DNA of 64,000 nucleotides from Dinoroseobacter sp049801095 (lineage in GTDB: Bacteria; Pseudomonadota; Alphaproteobacteria; Rhodobacterales; Rhodobacteraceae). The stretch spans positions 558,001 through 622,000 of the forward strand of contig NZ_JBNAGH010000002.1 of NCBI RefSeq assembly GCF_049801095.1, given 5' to 3'. Position 1 is the first letter of the stretch, and every line of letters begins with the position of its first letter. The notes under the pieces are model-generated. The model saw only the letters and a program-made list of their open reading frames with translations. It ran no database searches and was not told the origin of the DNA. The position numbers and the translations under genes were made by a program. Of this stretch, positions 14,577 to 23,944 are shown in pieces.

Positions 14577-17344
14577 ACAAAAATGTCGCACCCGAGATCC
14601 CCACCCCGCGTTTCGACGAGATGCGGCAAACCACCTGTTACATGTGCGCCTGCCGCTGCGGCATCAACGTGCATCTCAAAGACGGAAAGGTCGCCTATAT
14701 CGAGGGCAACCGCGCCCACCCTGTGAACAAGGGCGTGCTCTGCGCCAAGGGCTCCGCGGGCATCAAGCAGCACACCGCCCCCTCGCGCCTGCGCGCGCCG
14801 CTGAAACGGGTGGGCCCGCGCGGCTCCGGCCAGTTCGAAGAGATCAGCTGGGAAGAGGCGCTGCAGACCGCCACGGACTGGCTCGCTCCCCTGCGCAAGG
14901 ACGCCCCGGACAAGCTCGCCTTCTTCACCGGGCGCGATCAGTCGCAAAGCTTCACCAGCTTCTTCGCGCAAAACTTCGGCACCCCGAATTACGCAGCCCA
15001 TGGCGGCTTCTGCTCGGTGAATATGGCGGCGGCAGGCATCTATACGATGGGCGGCGCGTTCTGGGAGTTTGGCTCGCCCGATTGGGAACACACCAAGATG
15101 TTCCTTCTCTTCGGGGTCGCAGAAGACCATGACAGCAACCCGATCAAGATCGGCCTCGGCAAGCTGAAAAAGCGCGGCGCCAAGGTGATCGGGATCAACC
15201 CGATCCGCACGGGCTATAATGCCGTGGCGGACGATTGGTACGGGATCACACCGGGCACCGATGGTCTGCTGATCCTGTCACTGATCCACTGCCTGCTGCG
15301 CGCGGGTCGGATCGATCTCGACTATCTTGCGGCCTTCACCAACGCGCCCGTGCTGGTGAATGAGGACCCGGCGAGCCCCGAGCATGGGCTCTTGCTGCGT
15401 GACGAGGCGGGCAAGCTCCTGATCCTCGACCGCGCCACGGGCAAGCCCGTGCCCTTCGACACACAAGGGGTGCAACCGGATCTCGCAGGCTCCCACCGCC
15501 ATGCCGGGGTCAGCCACCGCCCCGTGATCCAGCATATCGCCGAGAAATATCTCAGCGAGGACTACGCGCCCGAGGCTGTGGCCGAGCGCTGCGGGATCTC
15601 CGCCGAGCGGATCCGCGGGCTTGCCGCCGAGCTCGCCAAGACCGCCTTTGACGAAGCCTTTGAGCTCGACATCCCCTGGACCGATTTTCGCGGCAACAAA
15701 CACGCCAAGATGCAGGGCCGACCAGTCGCGATGCACTCCATGCGCGGGATCTCCGCCCATGGCAACGGCTTCCAAACCGCGCGGGCACTGCATCTCTTGC
15801 AGATCCTGCTCGGCACGGTCGAGGTCCCCGGTGGCTTCCGCTTCAAGCCGCCCTACCCCAAACCGCCCGAGGCCCATCCCAAGCCCCACTGCAAGGTCAC
15901 GCCCGGCGCCCCGCTCGACGGCCCGCATCTGGGCTTCGTGCATGGGCCCGACGATCTGGCCCTCAAACCCGATGGCAGCCCGGCGCGGATCGACAAGGCG
16001 TTCTCTTGGGACAACCCGATGTCGGCCCATGGGCTGATGCATATGGTGATCTCCAACGCCCATGCGGGGGATCCCTACAAGGTCGACACGCTGTTCCTCT
16101 ATATGGCGAACATGGCCTGGAACTCGTCGATGAACACCGCCGAGACCATGGCGATGCTTACGGATACGGATGAGAACGGCGAGTACAAGATCCCGCGCAT
16201 CATCTATGCCGACAGCTACAATTCCGAGATGGTCTCCTATGCGGATCTGATCTTCCCGGACACCACCTATCTGGAGCGTCACGACTGCATCTCCCTGCTC
16301 GACCGCCCGATCTGCGAACCCGATGCGGTGGCCGATGCGATCCGCTGGCCCGTGGTGGAGCCGGACCGCGATGTGCGCGGCTTCCAGTCGGTGCTTGTGG
16401 AGCTTGGCGCGCGGCTTGGCCTGCCGGGTTTTGTCGATGCCGACGGCAAGCAGCTCTACGCGGATTACGCCGACTACATGGTCAACCATGAGCGCCGCCC
16501 GGGCGTCGGTCCGCTCTCGGGCTTCCGAGGCAATGGCGATGCGGAGGGGCGCGGCGCGCCGAACCCGGACCAGCTTCAGCGCTATATCGACAATGGCGGT
16601 TTCTGGGAGGCCGAGGTCCCCGAAGAGGCCCGCTATTACAAGCCCTGGAACAGCGCCTATCAGGACTGGGCGGTCGAGATGGCCTTCTACGACAAACCCC
16701 AGCCCTATATCTTCAACCTCTGGTCCGAACCCCTGCGCCGGTTCCAGCTGGCCGCCGAAGGCCATGGGGAGCGTCAGCCGCCCGACCATCTGCGTGACCA
16801 GATCAAGGAGAAACTCACCCCCCTGCCCATCTGGTATGAGAGCACCGATGCCCGCACAGACGAGTTCCCCCTCCACGCCCTGACCCAGCGCCCGATGGCG
16901 ATGTACCACTCCTGGGGCTCGCAAAACGCCTGGCTGCGCCAGATCCACGGGGTGAACCCGCTCTATGTCCCCAGCGCTGTCTGGGAGGAACACGGCTTTG
17001 CCGAGGGCGATTGGGCCACGCTCACCTCGCGGCACGGCCAGATCACCATCCCCGTCGCCCTGATGGCTGCGCTCAACCCGAAAACCGTCTGGACCTGGAA
17101 CGCGATCGGCAAGCGCAAGGGTGCCTGGGGTCTCGACAAGGACGCGCCCGAAGCCACCAAGGGCTTCTTGCTCAACCACCTGATCTCCGAGCTGCTCCCG
17201 GCCCGCTCCGACGGGATGCGCTGGTCGAACTCCGACCCGGTCACGGGCCAAGCCGCCTGGTTCGACCTCCGCGTCAACATCGCCAAAACCGGCAGCCAAC
17301 CCGAAAGCCAGCCCAGCTTCCCGCCGCTCGGAGGCCGGTCATGA
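14573..17344 (+). CDS. soeA: Sulfite dehydrogenase molybdopterin subunit SoeA
   Basis: A 923-residue molybdenum-bis-MGD enzyme of the DMSO-reductase family. The N-terminal [4Fe-4S] ligands are C22, C25, C29 and C57, spaced as in formate dehydrogenase-like enzymes, and Cys147 in GGFCSVN is a possible Mo ligand. No twin-arginine signal is present, as expected for SoeABC, which oxidises sulfite on the cytoplasmic side and feeds the quinone pool. The large size plus a DmsB-like and a DmsC-like partner downstream fit SoeABC of purple sulfur bacteria and Rhodobacteraceae. A formate or polysulfide enzyme is the main alternative. The ATG at 14573 overlaps the beta-galactosidase stop; longer frames run back into that gene. 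Confidence 0.8.
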   Translation: MNKNVAPEIPTPRFDEMRQTTCYMCACRCGINVHLKDGKVAYIEGNRAHPVNKGVLCAKGSAGIKQHTAPSRLRAPLKRVGPRGSGQFEEISWEEALQTATDWLAPLRKDAPDKLAFFTGRDQSQSFTSFFAQNFGTPNYAAHGGFCSVNMAAAGIYTMGGAFWEFGSPDWEHTKMFLLFGVAEDHDSNPIKIGLGKLKKRGAKVIGINPIRTGYNAVADDWYGITPGTDGLLILSLIHCLLRAGRIDLDYLAAFTNAPVLVNEDPASPEHGLLLRDEAGKLLILDRATGKPVPFDTQGVQPDLAGSHRHAGVSHRPVIQHIAEKYLSEDYAPEAVAERCGISAERIRGLAAELAKTAFDEAFELDIPWTDFRGNKHAKMQGRPVAMHSMRGISAHGNGFQTARALHLLQILLGTVEVPGGFRFKPPYPKPPEAHPKPHCKVTPGAPLDGPHLGFVHGPDDLALKPDGSPARIDKAFSWDNPMSAHGLMHMVISNAHAGDPYKVDTLFLYMANMAWNSSMNTAETMAMLTDTDENGEYKIPRIIYADSYNSEMVSYADLIFPDTTYLERHDCISLLDRPICEPDAVADAIRWPVVEPDRDVRGFQSVLVELGARLGLPGFVDADGKQLYADYADYMVNHERRPGVGPLSGFRGNGDAEGRGAPNPDQLQRYIDNGGFWEAEVPEEARYYKPWNSAYQDWAVEMAFYDKPQPYIFNLWSEPLRRFQLAAEGHGERQPPDHLRDQIKEKLTPLPIWYESTDARTDEFPLHALTQRPMAMYHSWGSQNAWLRQIHGVNPLYVPSAVWEEHGFAEGDWATLTSRHGQITIPVALMAALNPKTVWTWNAIGKRKGAWGLDKDAPEATKGFLLNHLISELLPARSDGMRWSNSDPVTGQAAWFDLRVNIAKTGSQPESQPSFPPLGGRS

Positions 17345-17352
17345 CCCCCAAT

Positions 17353-17397
17353 CTTAAGTCCTCAAATATCCCGGGGGGTCTGGGGGGCTGGCCCCCC
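17353..17397 (+). repeat. Intergenic repeat, family B, copy 1 (head plus GC hairpin)
   Basis: CTTAAGTC, three variable bases, then AAATATCCCGGGG, followed by a hairpin GGGGGG-CTGG-CCCCCC. The same head and the CTGG loop recur at 35513-35565, where the arms are GCGAGAGGGG and CCCCTCTCGC. Here it sits between soeA and soeB, inside an operon, so complete termination is unlikely. Confidence 0.7.
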
Positions 17398-17426
17398 ATA
17401 TCCTGCCGCCAGCCAAGGAGCACGCC

Positions 17427-18173
17427 ATGACCGAGCTTCCCGCCAGCACCGAAAAGAAGCTCGGCCTCGTCATTGATCTCGATACCTGCGTCGGCTGCCA
17501 TGCCTGTGTGGTCGCCTGCAAAGGCTGGAACGATCAGGGCTATGGCGTCCCGCTCAGCGATCAGGACCCCTACGGCGCCGAGCCCACGGGCACCTTCCTC
17601 AACCGCGTCCACAGCTACGAGGTCACGCCCGAGGCAGGCCCGGCCCAGCTGATCCACTTCCCGAAATCCTGCCTCCATTGCGAGGACGCGCCTTGCGTGA
17701 CAGTCTGCCCCACGGGGGCCAGTTACAAGCGTTCCGAAGACGGGATCGTGCTGGTCAACGAGGATGCCTGCATCGGCTGCGGCCTCTGCGCCTGGGCCTG
17801 CCCATACGGCGCGCGTGAGATGGATGCGGCCGCCGGCGTGATGAAGAAATGCACGCTCTGCGTCGACCGGATCTATAACGAGGCCCTGCCCGAAGAAGAC
17901 CGCCAGCCCGCTTGCGTGCGCACCTGTCCCGCAGGCGCGCGTCATTTCGGCGATCTCGGCGATCCCGACAGCGACGTCAGCCAGCTTGTCGCCGAGCGCG
18001 GCGGCATGGACCTCATGCCCGAGCAGGGCACCAAGCCCGTCAACAAATACCTGCCGCCCCGTCCCAAGGACGACGTGCCGGAGTTTGACGTGCTCGCCCC
18101 CTATCTCGAACCGGTCGCGACCGAGCCCACGGGCTTTCTCGGCTGGCTCGACCGCACTCTGGATCGGATCTGA
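17427..18173 (+). CDS. soeB: Sulfite dehydrogenase iron-sulfur subunit SoeB
   Basis: A 248-residue DmsB/NrfC-like electron-transfer subunit with 16 cysteines arranged for four [4Fe-4S] clusters. The motifs in order are CVGCHACVVAC near the N-terminus, CLHCEDAPCVTVCP, CIGCGLCAWACP, and a later CTLC plus CVRTCP. It passes electrons from SoeA to the membrane subunit encoded 3 bases downstream. It is separated from soeA by 82 bases that contain a repeat hairpin. Function follows from the operon partners. Confidence 0.85.
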   Translation: MTELPASTEKKLGLVIDLDTCVGCHACVVACKGWNDQGYGVPLSDQDPYGAEPTGTFLNRVHSYEVTPEAGPAQLIHFPKSCLHCEDAPCVTVCPTGASYKRSEDGIVLVNEDACIGCGLCAWACPYGAREMDAAAGVMKKCTLCVDRIYNEALPEEDRQPACVRTCPAGARHFGDLGDPDSDVSQLVAERGGMDLMPEQGTKPVNKYLPPRPKDDVPEFDVLAPYLEPVATEPTGFLGWLDRTLDRI

Positions 18174-18176
18174 GCC

Positions 18177-19064
18177 ATGCATCCCGCGAAATCTGTCATT
18201 CTCTTCACCTCGCTCTCGGGCATCGGCTTTGGCCTCCTGATCTGGCTCGGGCTCGGCATCCCCAAGGCTGTGGGCTGGGTCGGTTTTGTCTATTATGCGC
18301 TGGCCTTTGCGCTTTCCGTGGGCGGGCTCATCGCCTCGACCTTCCATCTGGGCAATCCGCAGCGCGCCTGGCGCGCCTTCACCCAGTGGAAAACCAGCTG
18401 GCTCAGCCGTGAGGCGGTACTGGCCGTGGCAGCACTGACGATCATGGGCCTCCACGGGGCTGCGGCGGTATTCCTCGGCTACCAACCCGCCTTCCTTGGC
18501 GTTCTGGGCGCAGCACTCTGCCTCGCGACCGTGCTCGCCACGGCGATGATCTACACCCAGTTGAAGACCGTGCCACGCTGGAATCAGCCCGCTACGCCCG
18601 TTCTCTTCGGCCTCCTGAGCCTCGGCGGCGGTGCACTACTGGCAGGTCATATCACAACGGCGCTCTGGCTGCTGGCTGCGATCGGAGTGGTACAGCTCTG
18701 GGCCTGGATGGCCGGCGACAAGGCCTTCTCAGGCGGCGCAACGTCCCTCTCCACCGCCACCGGCCTCGGCGCCCAGGTCCGCGCCTTCGAGCCGCCCCAT
18801 ACGGGCGGCAACTACCTGATGCGCGAGATGGTCTATGAGGTCGGTCGCAAGCACGCGGTGAAGCTCCGGGTCATTGCCCTGGGTCTCATGGCGGTGCTGC
18901 CGCTGGTGCTCATCCTGCTCAATGACAAGCATCTGGTGGTCGGGCTCGCCGTGATCTCCCATTTCGCGGGGGTGCTGGTGGCACGCTGGCTTTTCTTTGC
19001 CGAAGCCGAGCATGTGGTCGGGCTCTATTACGGGCGCGATCAGAACGCGGTCAGCGCGGCCTGA
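18177..19064 (+). CDS. soeC: Sulfite dehydrogenase membrane anchor SoeC (DmsC family)
   Basis: A 295-residue polytopic protein with about eight hydrophobic spans, typical of the DmsC family that anchors molybdenum oxidoreductases and exchanges electrons with quinone. The loop with ASTFHLGNPQRAWRAF after the second span is the family hallmark. It starts 3 bases after soeB. It completes the three-subunit complex that would feed sulfite electrons into respiration. The 3' end faces xylB, with a shared hairpin between them. Confidence 0.85.
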   Translation: MHPAKSVILFTSLSGIGFGLLIWLGLGIPKAVGWVGFVYYALAFALSVGGLIASTFHLGNPQRAWRAFTQWKTSWLSREAVLAVAALTIMGLHGAAAVFLGYQPAFLGVLGAALCLATVLATAMIYTQLKTVPRWNQPATPVLFGLLSLGGGALLAGHITTALWLLAAIGVVQLWAWMAGDKAFSGGATSLSTATGLGAQVRAFEPPHTGGNYLMREMVYEVGRKHAVKLRVIALGLMAVLPLVLILLNDKHLVVGLAVISHFAGVLVARWLFFAEAEHVVGLYYGRDQNAVSAA

Positions 19065-19072
19065 TCCTCTCA

Positions 19073-19092
19073 CGCGGCCCTTCAGGGCCGCG
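19073..19092. terminator. Bidirectional hairpin between soeC and xylB
   Basis: An 8-bp perfect stem CGCGGCCC/GGGCCGCG with loop TTCA starts 9 bases after the soeC stop and overlaps the last codons of convergent xylB. It has no U tract. Position between convergent genes suggests a transcript end for both. Confidence 0.6.
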
Positions 19093-20527
19093 CGCAGACC
19101 TCTTTGAGCTGCGCATAGAGCGCGCGGTAGCGCGGCAACCGTTCCGCGTGACGCCCCTCCTGCCGCGGCGCGAACACCGCGCCGATCTCTGGCGGCGCTG
19201 CGAGCTCCTCCACAGAGAGGTCGCCGATCCCCACTGCGGCCAGTTTAGCTGCCCCCAGCGCGGGCCCCTGGTCCGCCCCGGCGGGGCGCTGCATCGGGAT
19301 CCCCAGCACATTCGCGAGGGTCTGCAACACCAGATCGCTGCGCGCGCCGCCCCCGATTACGATGGGCGACGGCGTGTCGAGCCCGGCCTCGCGGAGCGCT
19401 GACTGCGCATCGACAAAGCTATAGGCGATGGCATCGATCACAGCGCGCATCATCTCACCGGGACCAGTCCCGTGGCTGAGCCCCTGGAACCCCGCCCGGG
19501 CGCTAGGGTCGCCATGGGGCGTCCGCTCCCCGGTCAAGTAGGGCAGAAAGAGCGGCGTGTGGACTGGATCTGCGGTCTCAGCCAGTGCGAGCAGCGCGGG
19601 CAGCTCCTGCCCAAGCGCGCGGGCCAGCCAGGCCATGGGGGCCGCGCCGTTGAGCATGGCCGCCATCTGGATGTATCCGCCGGGCAGGCAATGGGCGAAA
19701 CTGTGCAACAGGCGCTCCGGGTTCGGTGCGTGACGGTCGCTCGCGAGCAGGAACTGCCCGGAGGTGCCGAGCGAGACCATGGCCTGCCCCGGGCGGACGA
19801 CCCCCACGCCCACCGCGCCCGCCATGGCATCCCCGCCCCCACGGACCACTGGCACGCCAGGTCGAAGCCCCAGCGTGTCAGCTGCGGCGCGGGTCAGCGG
19901 ACCAGCCAACTCGGTGCCTTCGGCGAGGGTCGGCACCTGAGCGCGGGAGAGCCCGCTGAAGGCAAGAGCCGCCTCGTCCCAGTCCCGTGCCGCCTGATCG
20001 AGCCAGAGCGTGCCTGCGGCCTCAGACATCTCGGAGAGGAACCCGCCATGGAGCCGGTAGCCCAGCCAATCCTTGGCCTGGAGCACCATTGCCGTCGCGC
20101 GGTGCGTCTCGGGCTCGGCGCGGGCCAGCCAGGCGAGCTTGGGCGCGGTGAAGCCGGGCATCGGCGGCACACCCCCGCGGGCGCCGATCCCGGGCAGAGC
20201 CGCGGTCATGGCTGTGCTCTCGGCCTCCGCACGGTTGTCGTTCCAGAGCATGGCCGGGCGCAGGACCGCGCCATCGGCCCCAAGACAGACCGCGCCATGC
20301 ATCTGACCCGACAGACCAATGGCCTTGACCCCGTCCCAGCCGGGTCGCGTCCGAAGCTCTGTGCAGGCGGCGCAGACCGCGCGCCACCAATCCTCCGGGT
20401 CTTGCTCGCTCGCTCCGGGAGATGGGGTCGCAACCTGCAGAGGCGCGCTGGCCGTGCCACAGACCGCCTGCCCATCCCAAAGGAGCGCCTTGACCGCCGA
20501 TGTGCCGATATCGAGACCGAGATACAT
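19082..20527 (-). CDS. xylB: Xylulokinase
   Basis: A 481-residue FGGY-family carbohydrate kinase, the usual length for XylB. It starts with the phosphate-1 strand LGLDIGTSAVKALLWD. It continues with GLSGQMHGAV and WNDNRA in the N-terminal lobe, and ends with the GGGARSDLVLQTLANVLGIP nucleotide segment. It would phosphorylate D-xylulose for the pentose phosphate pathway. It stands alone here; no xylose isomerase or transporter is adjacent, so the partner genes must be elsewhere. Closely related FGGY kinases act on other ketoses, but the sequence pattern fits xylulokinase best. Confidence 0.88.
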   Translation of the reverse strand: MYLGLDIGTSAVKALLWDGQAVCGTASAPLQVATPSPGASEQDPEDWWRAVCAACTELRTRPGWDGVKAIGLSGQMHGAVCLGADGAVLRPAMLWNDNRAEAESTAMTAALPGIGARGGVPPMPGFTAPKLAWLARAEPETHRATAMVLQAKDWLGYRLHGGFLSEMSEAAGTLWLDQAARDWDEAALAFSGLSRAQVPTLAEGTELAGPLTRAAADTLGLRPGVPVVRGGGDAMAGAVGVGVVRPGQAMVSLGTSGQFLLASDRHAPNPERLLHSFAHCLPGGYIQMAAMLNGAAPMAWLARALGQELPALLALAETADPVHTPLFLPYLTGERTPHGDPSARAGFQGLSHGTGPGEMMRAVIDAIAYSFVDAQSALREAGLDTPSPIVIGGGARSDLVLQTLANVLGIPMQRPAGADQGPALGAAKLAAVGIGDLSVEELAAPPEIGAVFAPRQEGRHAERLPRYRALYAQLKEVCARP

Positions 20528-20636
20528 GGGCTCCCCCTTTCAGCCGCCGCCAAGCGCGGTCCACATGTGGACCGCGCCGCAGCACAGCGCCTGCGCCGTT
20601 TCCCTTGGGTATTGGGCCGAGCCCCCTGCCGCAACG

Positions 20637-20664
20637 AAAAAGGCCCGCGCGAGGCGGGCCTTTT
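20637..20664. terminator. Bidirectional intrinsic terminator after pntB
   Basis: A 7-bp stem GGCCCGC/GCGGGCC with a 5-base loop is flanked by AAAAA on the left and TTTT on the right, so it has a U tract in both directions. It begins 22 bases beyond the pntB stop (leftward transcription) and upstream of xylB. This isolates the two units. Confidence 0.85.
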
Positions 20665-20685
20665 CCAGATCTGATCTCAGAGCTC

Positions 20686-22182
20686 TCAGTCGATGAGCGG
20701 CAGGAGCTTGTCGAAGCTCGCCTTCGCATCGCCGTAGAACATCCGCGTGTTCTCCTTGTAGAAGAGCGGGTTCTCGATGCCCGAGTAGCCCGTGCCCTGC
20801 CCCCGCTTGGAGACGAAGACCTGCTTGGCCTTCCAGCACTCCAGAACCGGCATCCCGGCAATCGGGGAGTTCGGGTCCTCTTGTGCCGCAGGGTTCACGA
20901 TGTCGTTGGAGCCGATCACGATGGCCACATCCGTATCCGGGAAATCCTCGTTGATCTCGTCCATCTCCAGCACGATGTCATAGGGCACTTTCGCCTCAGC
21001 CAGAAGCACGTTCATGTGCCCCGGCAGACGACCGGCAACCGGGTGGATCGCGAACCGCACATCCTTGCCCTTGGCACGCAGCTTGCGGGTCAGCTCGGCA
21101 ACCGTCTGCTGGGCCTGTGCCACGGCCATGCCGTAGCCCGGGATGATGATGATGCTGTCAGCTTCGTTCAGAGCGGTCGCAACGCCGTCGGCATCGATGG
21201 CCACCTGCTCGCCCTCGACCTCCATCTGCGGGCCACCGGCGCCACCAAAGCCGCCAAGGATCACGCTGACAAAGGCGCGGTTCATGGCTTTACACATGAT
21301 GTAGGACAGGATCGCACCGGAGGAGCCCACAAGCGCGCCCACCACGATCAGGAGGTCATTGCCCAGGGAGAAGCCGATCGCAGCAGCGGCCCAGCCGGAA
21401 TAGCTGTTGAGCATCGAGACCACCACGGGCATGTCCGCGCCGCCGATCCCCATGATCAGGTGATAGCCGATGAAGAGCGCCAGAAGCGTCAGCAGAACCA
21501 GCGTCCAGCTGCCTGCGCCGCCCAGATACATGGCCGTCAGCACCAGGGAGCCTGCTGCCGCTGCCGCGTTCAGCATATGCCCACCGGGCAGCTGCTTGGC
21601 GGCGGAGTTCACCTTGCCCGCGAGCTTGCCATAGGCGATCACGGAGCCGGTGAAGGTCACCGCACCGATCCAGATGCCGAGCACCAGCTCGACCCGGAGG
21701 ATGCCGATCTCGACGCCGGATTTCTTGGCGATGAGCTTGCCGAAGGACGAGAGACCGTCGGTGATCTCCTTGGGCAGACCGATGGCGGTATAGCCATCCG
21801 CGCCCACCGCGCCCAGCACCTGGCCATTGGCCTCATAAAGGGCGGAAACCGAGTTGATCATGATGTCGGCGTTGAAGCCCACAAAGACCGCAGCCAGACC
21901 GACGAGCGAGTGCATGATGGCCACAAGCTCGGGCATCTGGGTCATCTGGACCTTGGTGGCGAGCTGATAACCGACAGCCGCGCCCAAAGCGATCAGGATG
22001 ATCGAGGCCCAGGCCAGACCCTGACCGGGGCCGGTGATCGTTGCCACAACCGCCAGCGCCATGCCCGCGATGCCATACCACACAGCGCGCTTGGCGCTTT
22101 CTTGTCCGCTCAGACCACCCAGGGACAGGATGAAAAGAACTGCTGCAACCGCGTAGGCCGCAATCGTAAATCCGAATTCCAT
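20686..22182 (-). CDS. pntB: NAD(P) transhydrogenase subunit beta
   Basis: A 498-residue membrane protein with about nine hydrophobic spans in the first 300 residues. A cytoplasmic NADP(H)-binding domain III follows, with the motif IIIPGYGMAVAQAQ and the later VAIVIGSNDIVNPAA. With PntA it couples proton entry to hydride transfer from NADH to NADP+, supplying NADPH. It is 13 bases downstream of pntA. Length and motifs match the enterobacterial-type PntB. Confidence 0.95.
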   Translation of the reverse strand: MEFGFTIAAYAVAAVLFILSLGGLSGQESAKRAVWYGIAGMALAVVATITGPGQGLAWASIILIALGAAVGYQLATKVQMTQMPELVAIMHSLVGLAAVFVGFNADIMINSVSALYEANGQVLGAVGADGYTAIGLPKEITDGLSSFGKLIAKKSGVEIGILRVELVLGIWIGAVTFTGSVIAYGKLAGKVNSAAKQLPGGHMLNAAAAAGSLVLTAMYLGGAGSWTLVLLTLLALFIGYHLIMGIGGADMPVVVSMLNSYSGWAAAAIGFSLGNDLLIVVGALVGSSGAILSYIMCKAMNRAFVSVILGGFGGAGGPQMEVEGEQVAIDADGVATALNEADSIIIIPGYGMAVAQAQQTVAELTRKLRAKGKDVRFAIHPVAGRLPGHMNVLLAEAKVPYDIVLEMDEINEDFPDTDVAIVIGSNDIVNPAAQEDPNSPIAGMPVLECWKAKQVFVSKRGQGTGYSGIENPLFYKENTRMFYGDAKASFDKLLPLID

Positions 22183-22195
22183 AGTCCGGAGCTCC

Positions 22196-23767
22196 TTAGG
22201 ATTTCTGGAACATGGCGAGCATGCGCCGTGTCACGAGGAAGCCGCCGAAGATATTCACCGAGGCCATGAAGATGCCCGCCGCCGCGAGCACGGTGATCAG
22301 AAGCGAGCTCGATCCGATCTGGATCAGCGCGCCGAGAATGATGATCGACGAAATTGCGTTGGTCACCGCCATCAGGGGCGTGTGCAGCGAGTGTGCCACG
22401 TTCCAGATGACCTGGAAGCCGATGAAGACCGACAGGATGAAGACGATGAAATGCTGCATGAAGCTGGCGGGGGCAATCAGGCCCACACCCAGCAGCAGCG
22501 CCGCGCCAACGGCCAGAAGCGTGACTTGGTTCTTGGTCTGCGCCTTGAACGCTGCGGCTTCCTCGGCCTTGATCTCCTCGGGGGTCTTCTCCTTGGGCTT
22601 TTCCTTGGTCTGCGCCGCGATCGCCGCCACTTTCGGCGGGGGCGGCGGGAAGGTGATCTCGCCCGCATGGGTGATCGTTGCCCCACGGATCACGTCGTCT
22701 TCCATGTTGTGATTGGTCTGACCGTCCTTCTCTGGCGTCAGATCGGTCATCAGGTGACGGATGTTGGTCGCATAGAGCGTCGAGGACTGGGCGGCCATGC
22801 GGCTCGGGAAGTCCGTATAACCGATGATGGTCACGCCATTGTCGGTGACGATCTTCTCGTCCATGACGGTCAGCTTGCAGTTGCCGCCCTTTTCCGCCGC
22901 GAGATCGACGATCACCGAGCCCGGCTTCATGCTTTCGACCATATCCTTGGTCCAAAGCTCCGGGGCTTCGCGGTTCGGGATCAACGCGGTGGTGATCACG
23001 ATGTCCATCTCAGGGGCCAGTTCGCGGAACTTGGCGAGCTGGGCCGCGGCGAATTCCGGGCTGGAGACCGAGGCGTACCCGCCCGTGGCCGCGCCATCCT
23101 GCTGCTCTTCCTCGAAATCGAGGAAGACGAATTCGGCGCCCATGGATTCAACCTGCTCGGCCACTTCCGGGCGCACGTCGAACGCATAGGTGATCGCACC
23201 CAGCGAAGTCGAGGTCCCGATCGCGGCCAGACCGGCCACACCGGCGCCCACAACCAGCACCTTGGCGGGCGGCACTTTACCAGCCGCCGTGATCTGACCG
23301 GTGAAGAAGCGTCCGAAGTTGTTGCCTGCCTCGATCACCGCGCGGTAGCCGGCGATATTGGCCATCGACGACAGCGCGTCCATCTTCTGGGCGCGGCTGA
23401 TGCGCGGGACCATGTCCATGGCAATGACGCTCGCGCCCTTGTCCTTGGCCAGATCCATCAGCGCCTCATTGGCGGCCGGATAGAAGAAGCTGATCAGCAG
23501 CTGCTCTTTGCGCAGACGCTTGGCTTCGGTCTCGCTGGGGGGGCGCACCTTGGCGACGATATCCACCGCCTTGAACAGCGCGGCGGCGGTCTTGACGACC
23601 TCTACCCCATTGGCCTCGTAAAGTGCGTCTGCAAACCCGGCCGCGTCCCCCGCGCCGGACTCGATTGCACACTCATATCCAAGTTTCTGCAACTGAAGTG
23701 CAGAGTCTGGCGTCATCGCAACTCGTGCTTCGCCAGGAAAGATTTCCTTCGGTGCCCCGATCTTCAC
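22196..23767 (-). CDS. pntA: NAD(P) transhydrogenase subunit alpha (fused form)
   Basis: A 523-residue protein with the NAD(H)-binding domain I (about 1-385, with KIGAPKEIFPGEARVA at the start and VVGAGVAGLAAIGTS near 170), a Lys/Glu/Pro-rich linker (about 395-430) and four membrane spans at the end. The two alpha parts that are separate genes in Rhodospirillum are fused here, as in E. coli. The start is a GTG at 23765-23767, preceded by GGAAAGGAAG with a short spacer; the longer frame upstream has no family similarity. Co-transcribed with pntB. Confidence 0.94.
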   Translation of the reverse strand: MKIGAPKEIFPGEARVAMTPDSALQLQKLGYECAIESGAGDAAGFADALYEANGVEVVKTAAALFKAVDIVAKVRPPSETEAKRLRKEQLLISFFYPAANEALMDLAKDKGASVIAMDMVPRISRAQKMDALSSMANIAGYRAVIEAGNNFGRFFTGQITAAGKVPPAKVLVVGAGVAGLAAIGTSTSLGAITYAFDVRPEVAEQVESMGAEFVFLDFEEEQQDGAATGGYASVSSPEFAAAQLAKFRELAPEMDIVITTALIPNREAPELWTKDMVESMKPGSVIVDLAAEKGGNCKLTVMDEKIVTDNGVTIIGYTDFPSRMAAQSSTLYATNIRHLMTDLTPEKDGQTNHNMEDDVIRGATITHAGEITFPPPPPKVAAIAAQTKEKPKEKTPEEIKAEEAAAFKAQTKNQVTLLAVGAALLLGVGLIAPASFMQHFIVFILSVFIGFQVIWNVAHSLHTPLMAVTNAISSIIILGALIQIGSSSLLITVLAAAGIFMASVNIFGGFLVTRRMLAMFQKS

Positions 23768-23944
23768 GTGTCTTCCTTTCCCGTTTCCACCCAAGCGGGC
23801 TTTTCGTTCAAATGGCCTCTTAACACTCGGATTTGATTTGCCGCAACAGGCTGTTAGCGCCACCAGTTAGAGACGCCCCCATGCAATGGGCGCATAGCTT
23901 GCTGTGCGATACAAGCATACCTTCGTATACAATTGCAGCAGGGA

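Noticed and set aside
15278..17299. 673-codon minus-strand ORF
   Set aside because: Fully antisense to soeA, which has clear cofactor motifs; composition is typical of a complementary-frame artefact.
20500..22269. 589-codon plus-strand ORF
   Set aside because: Antisense to pntB, which is unmistakable; no supporting features.
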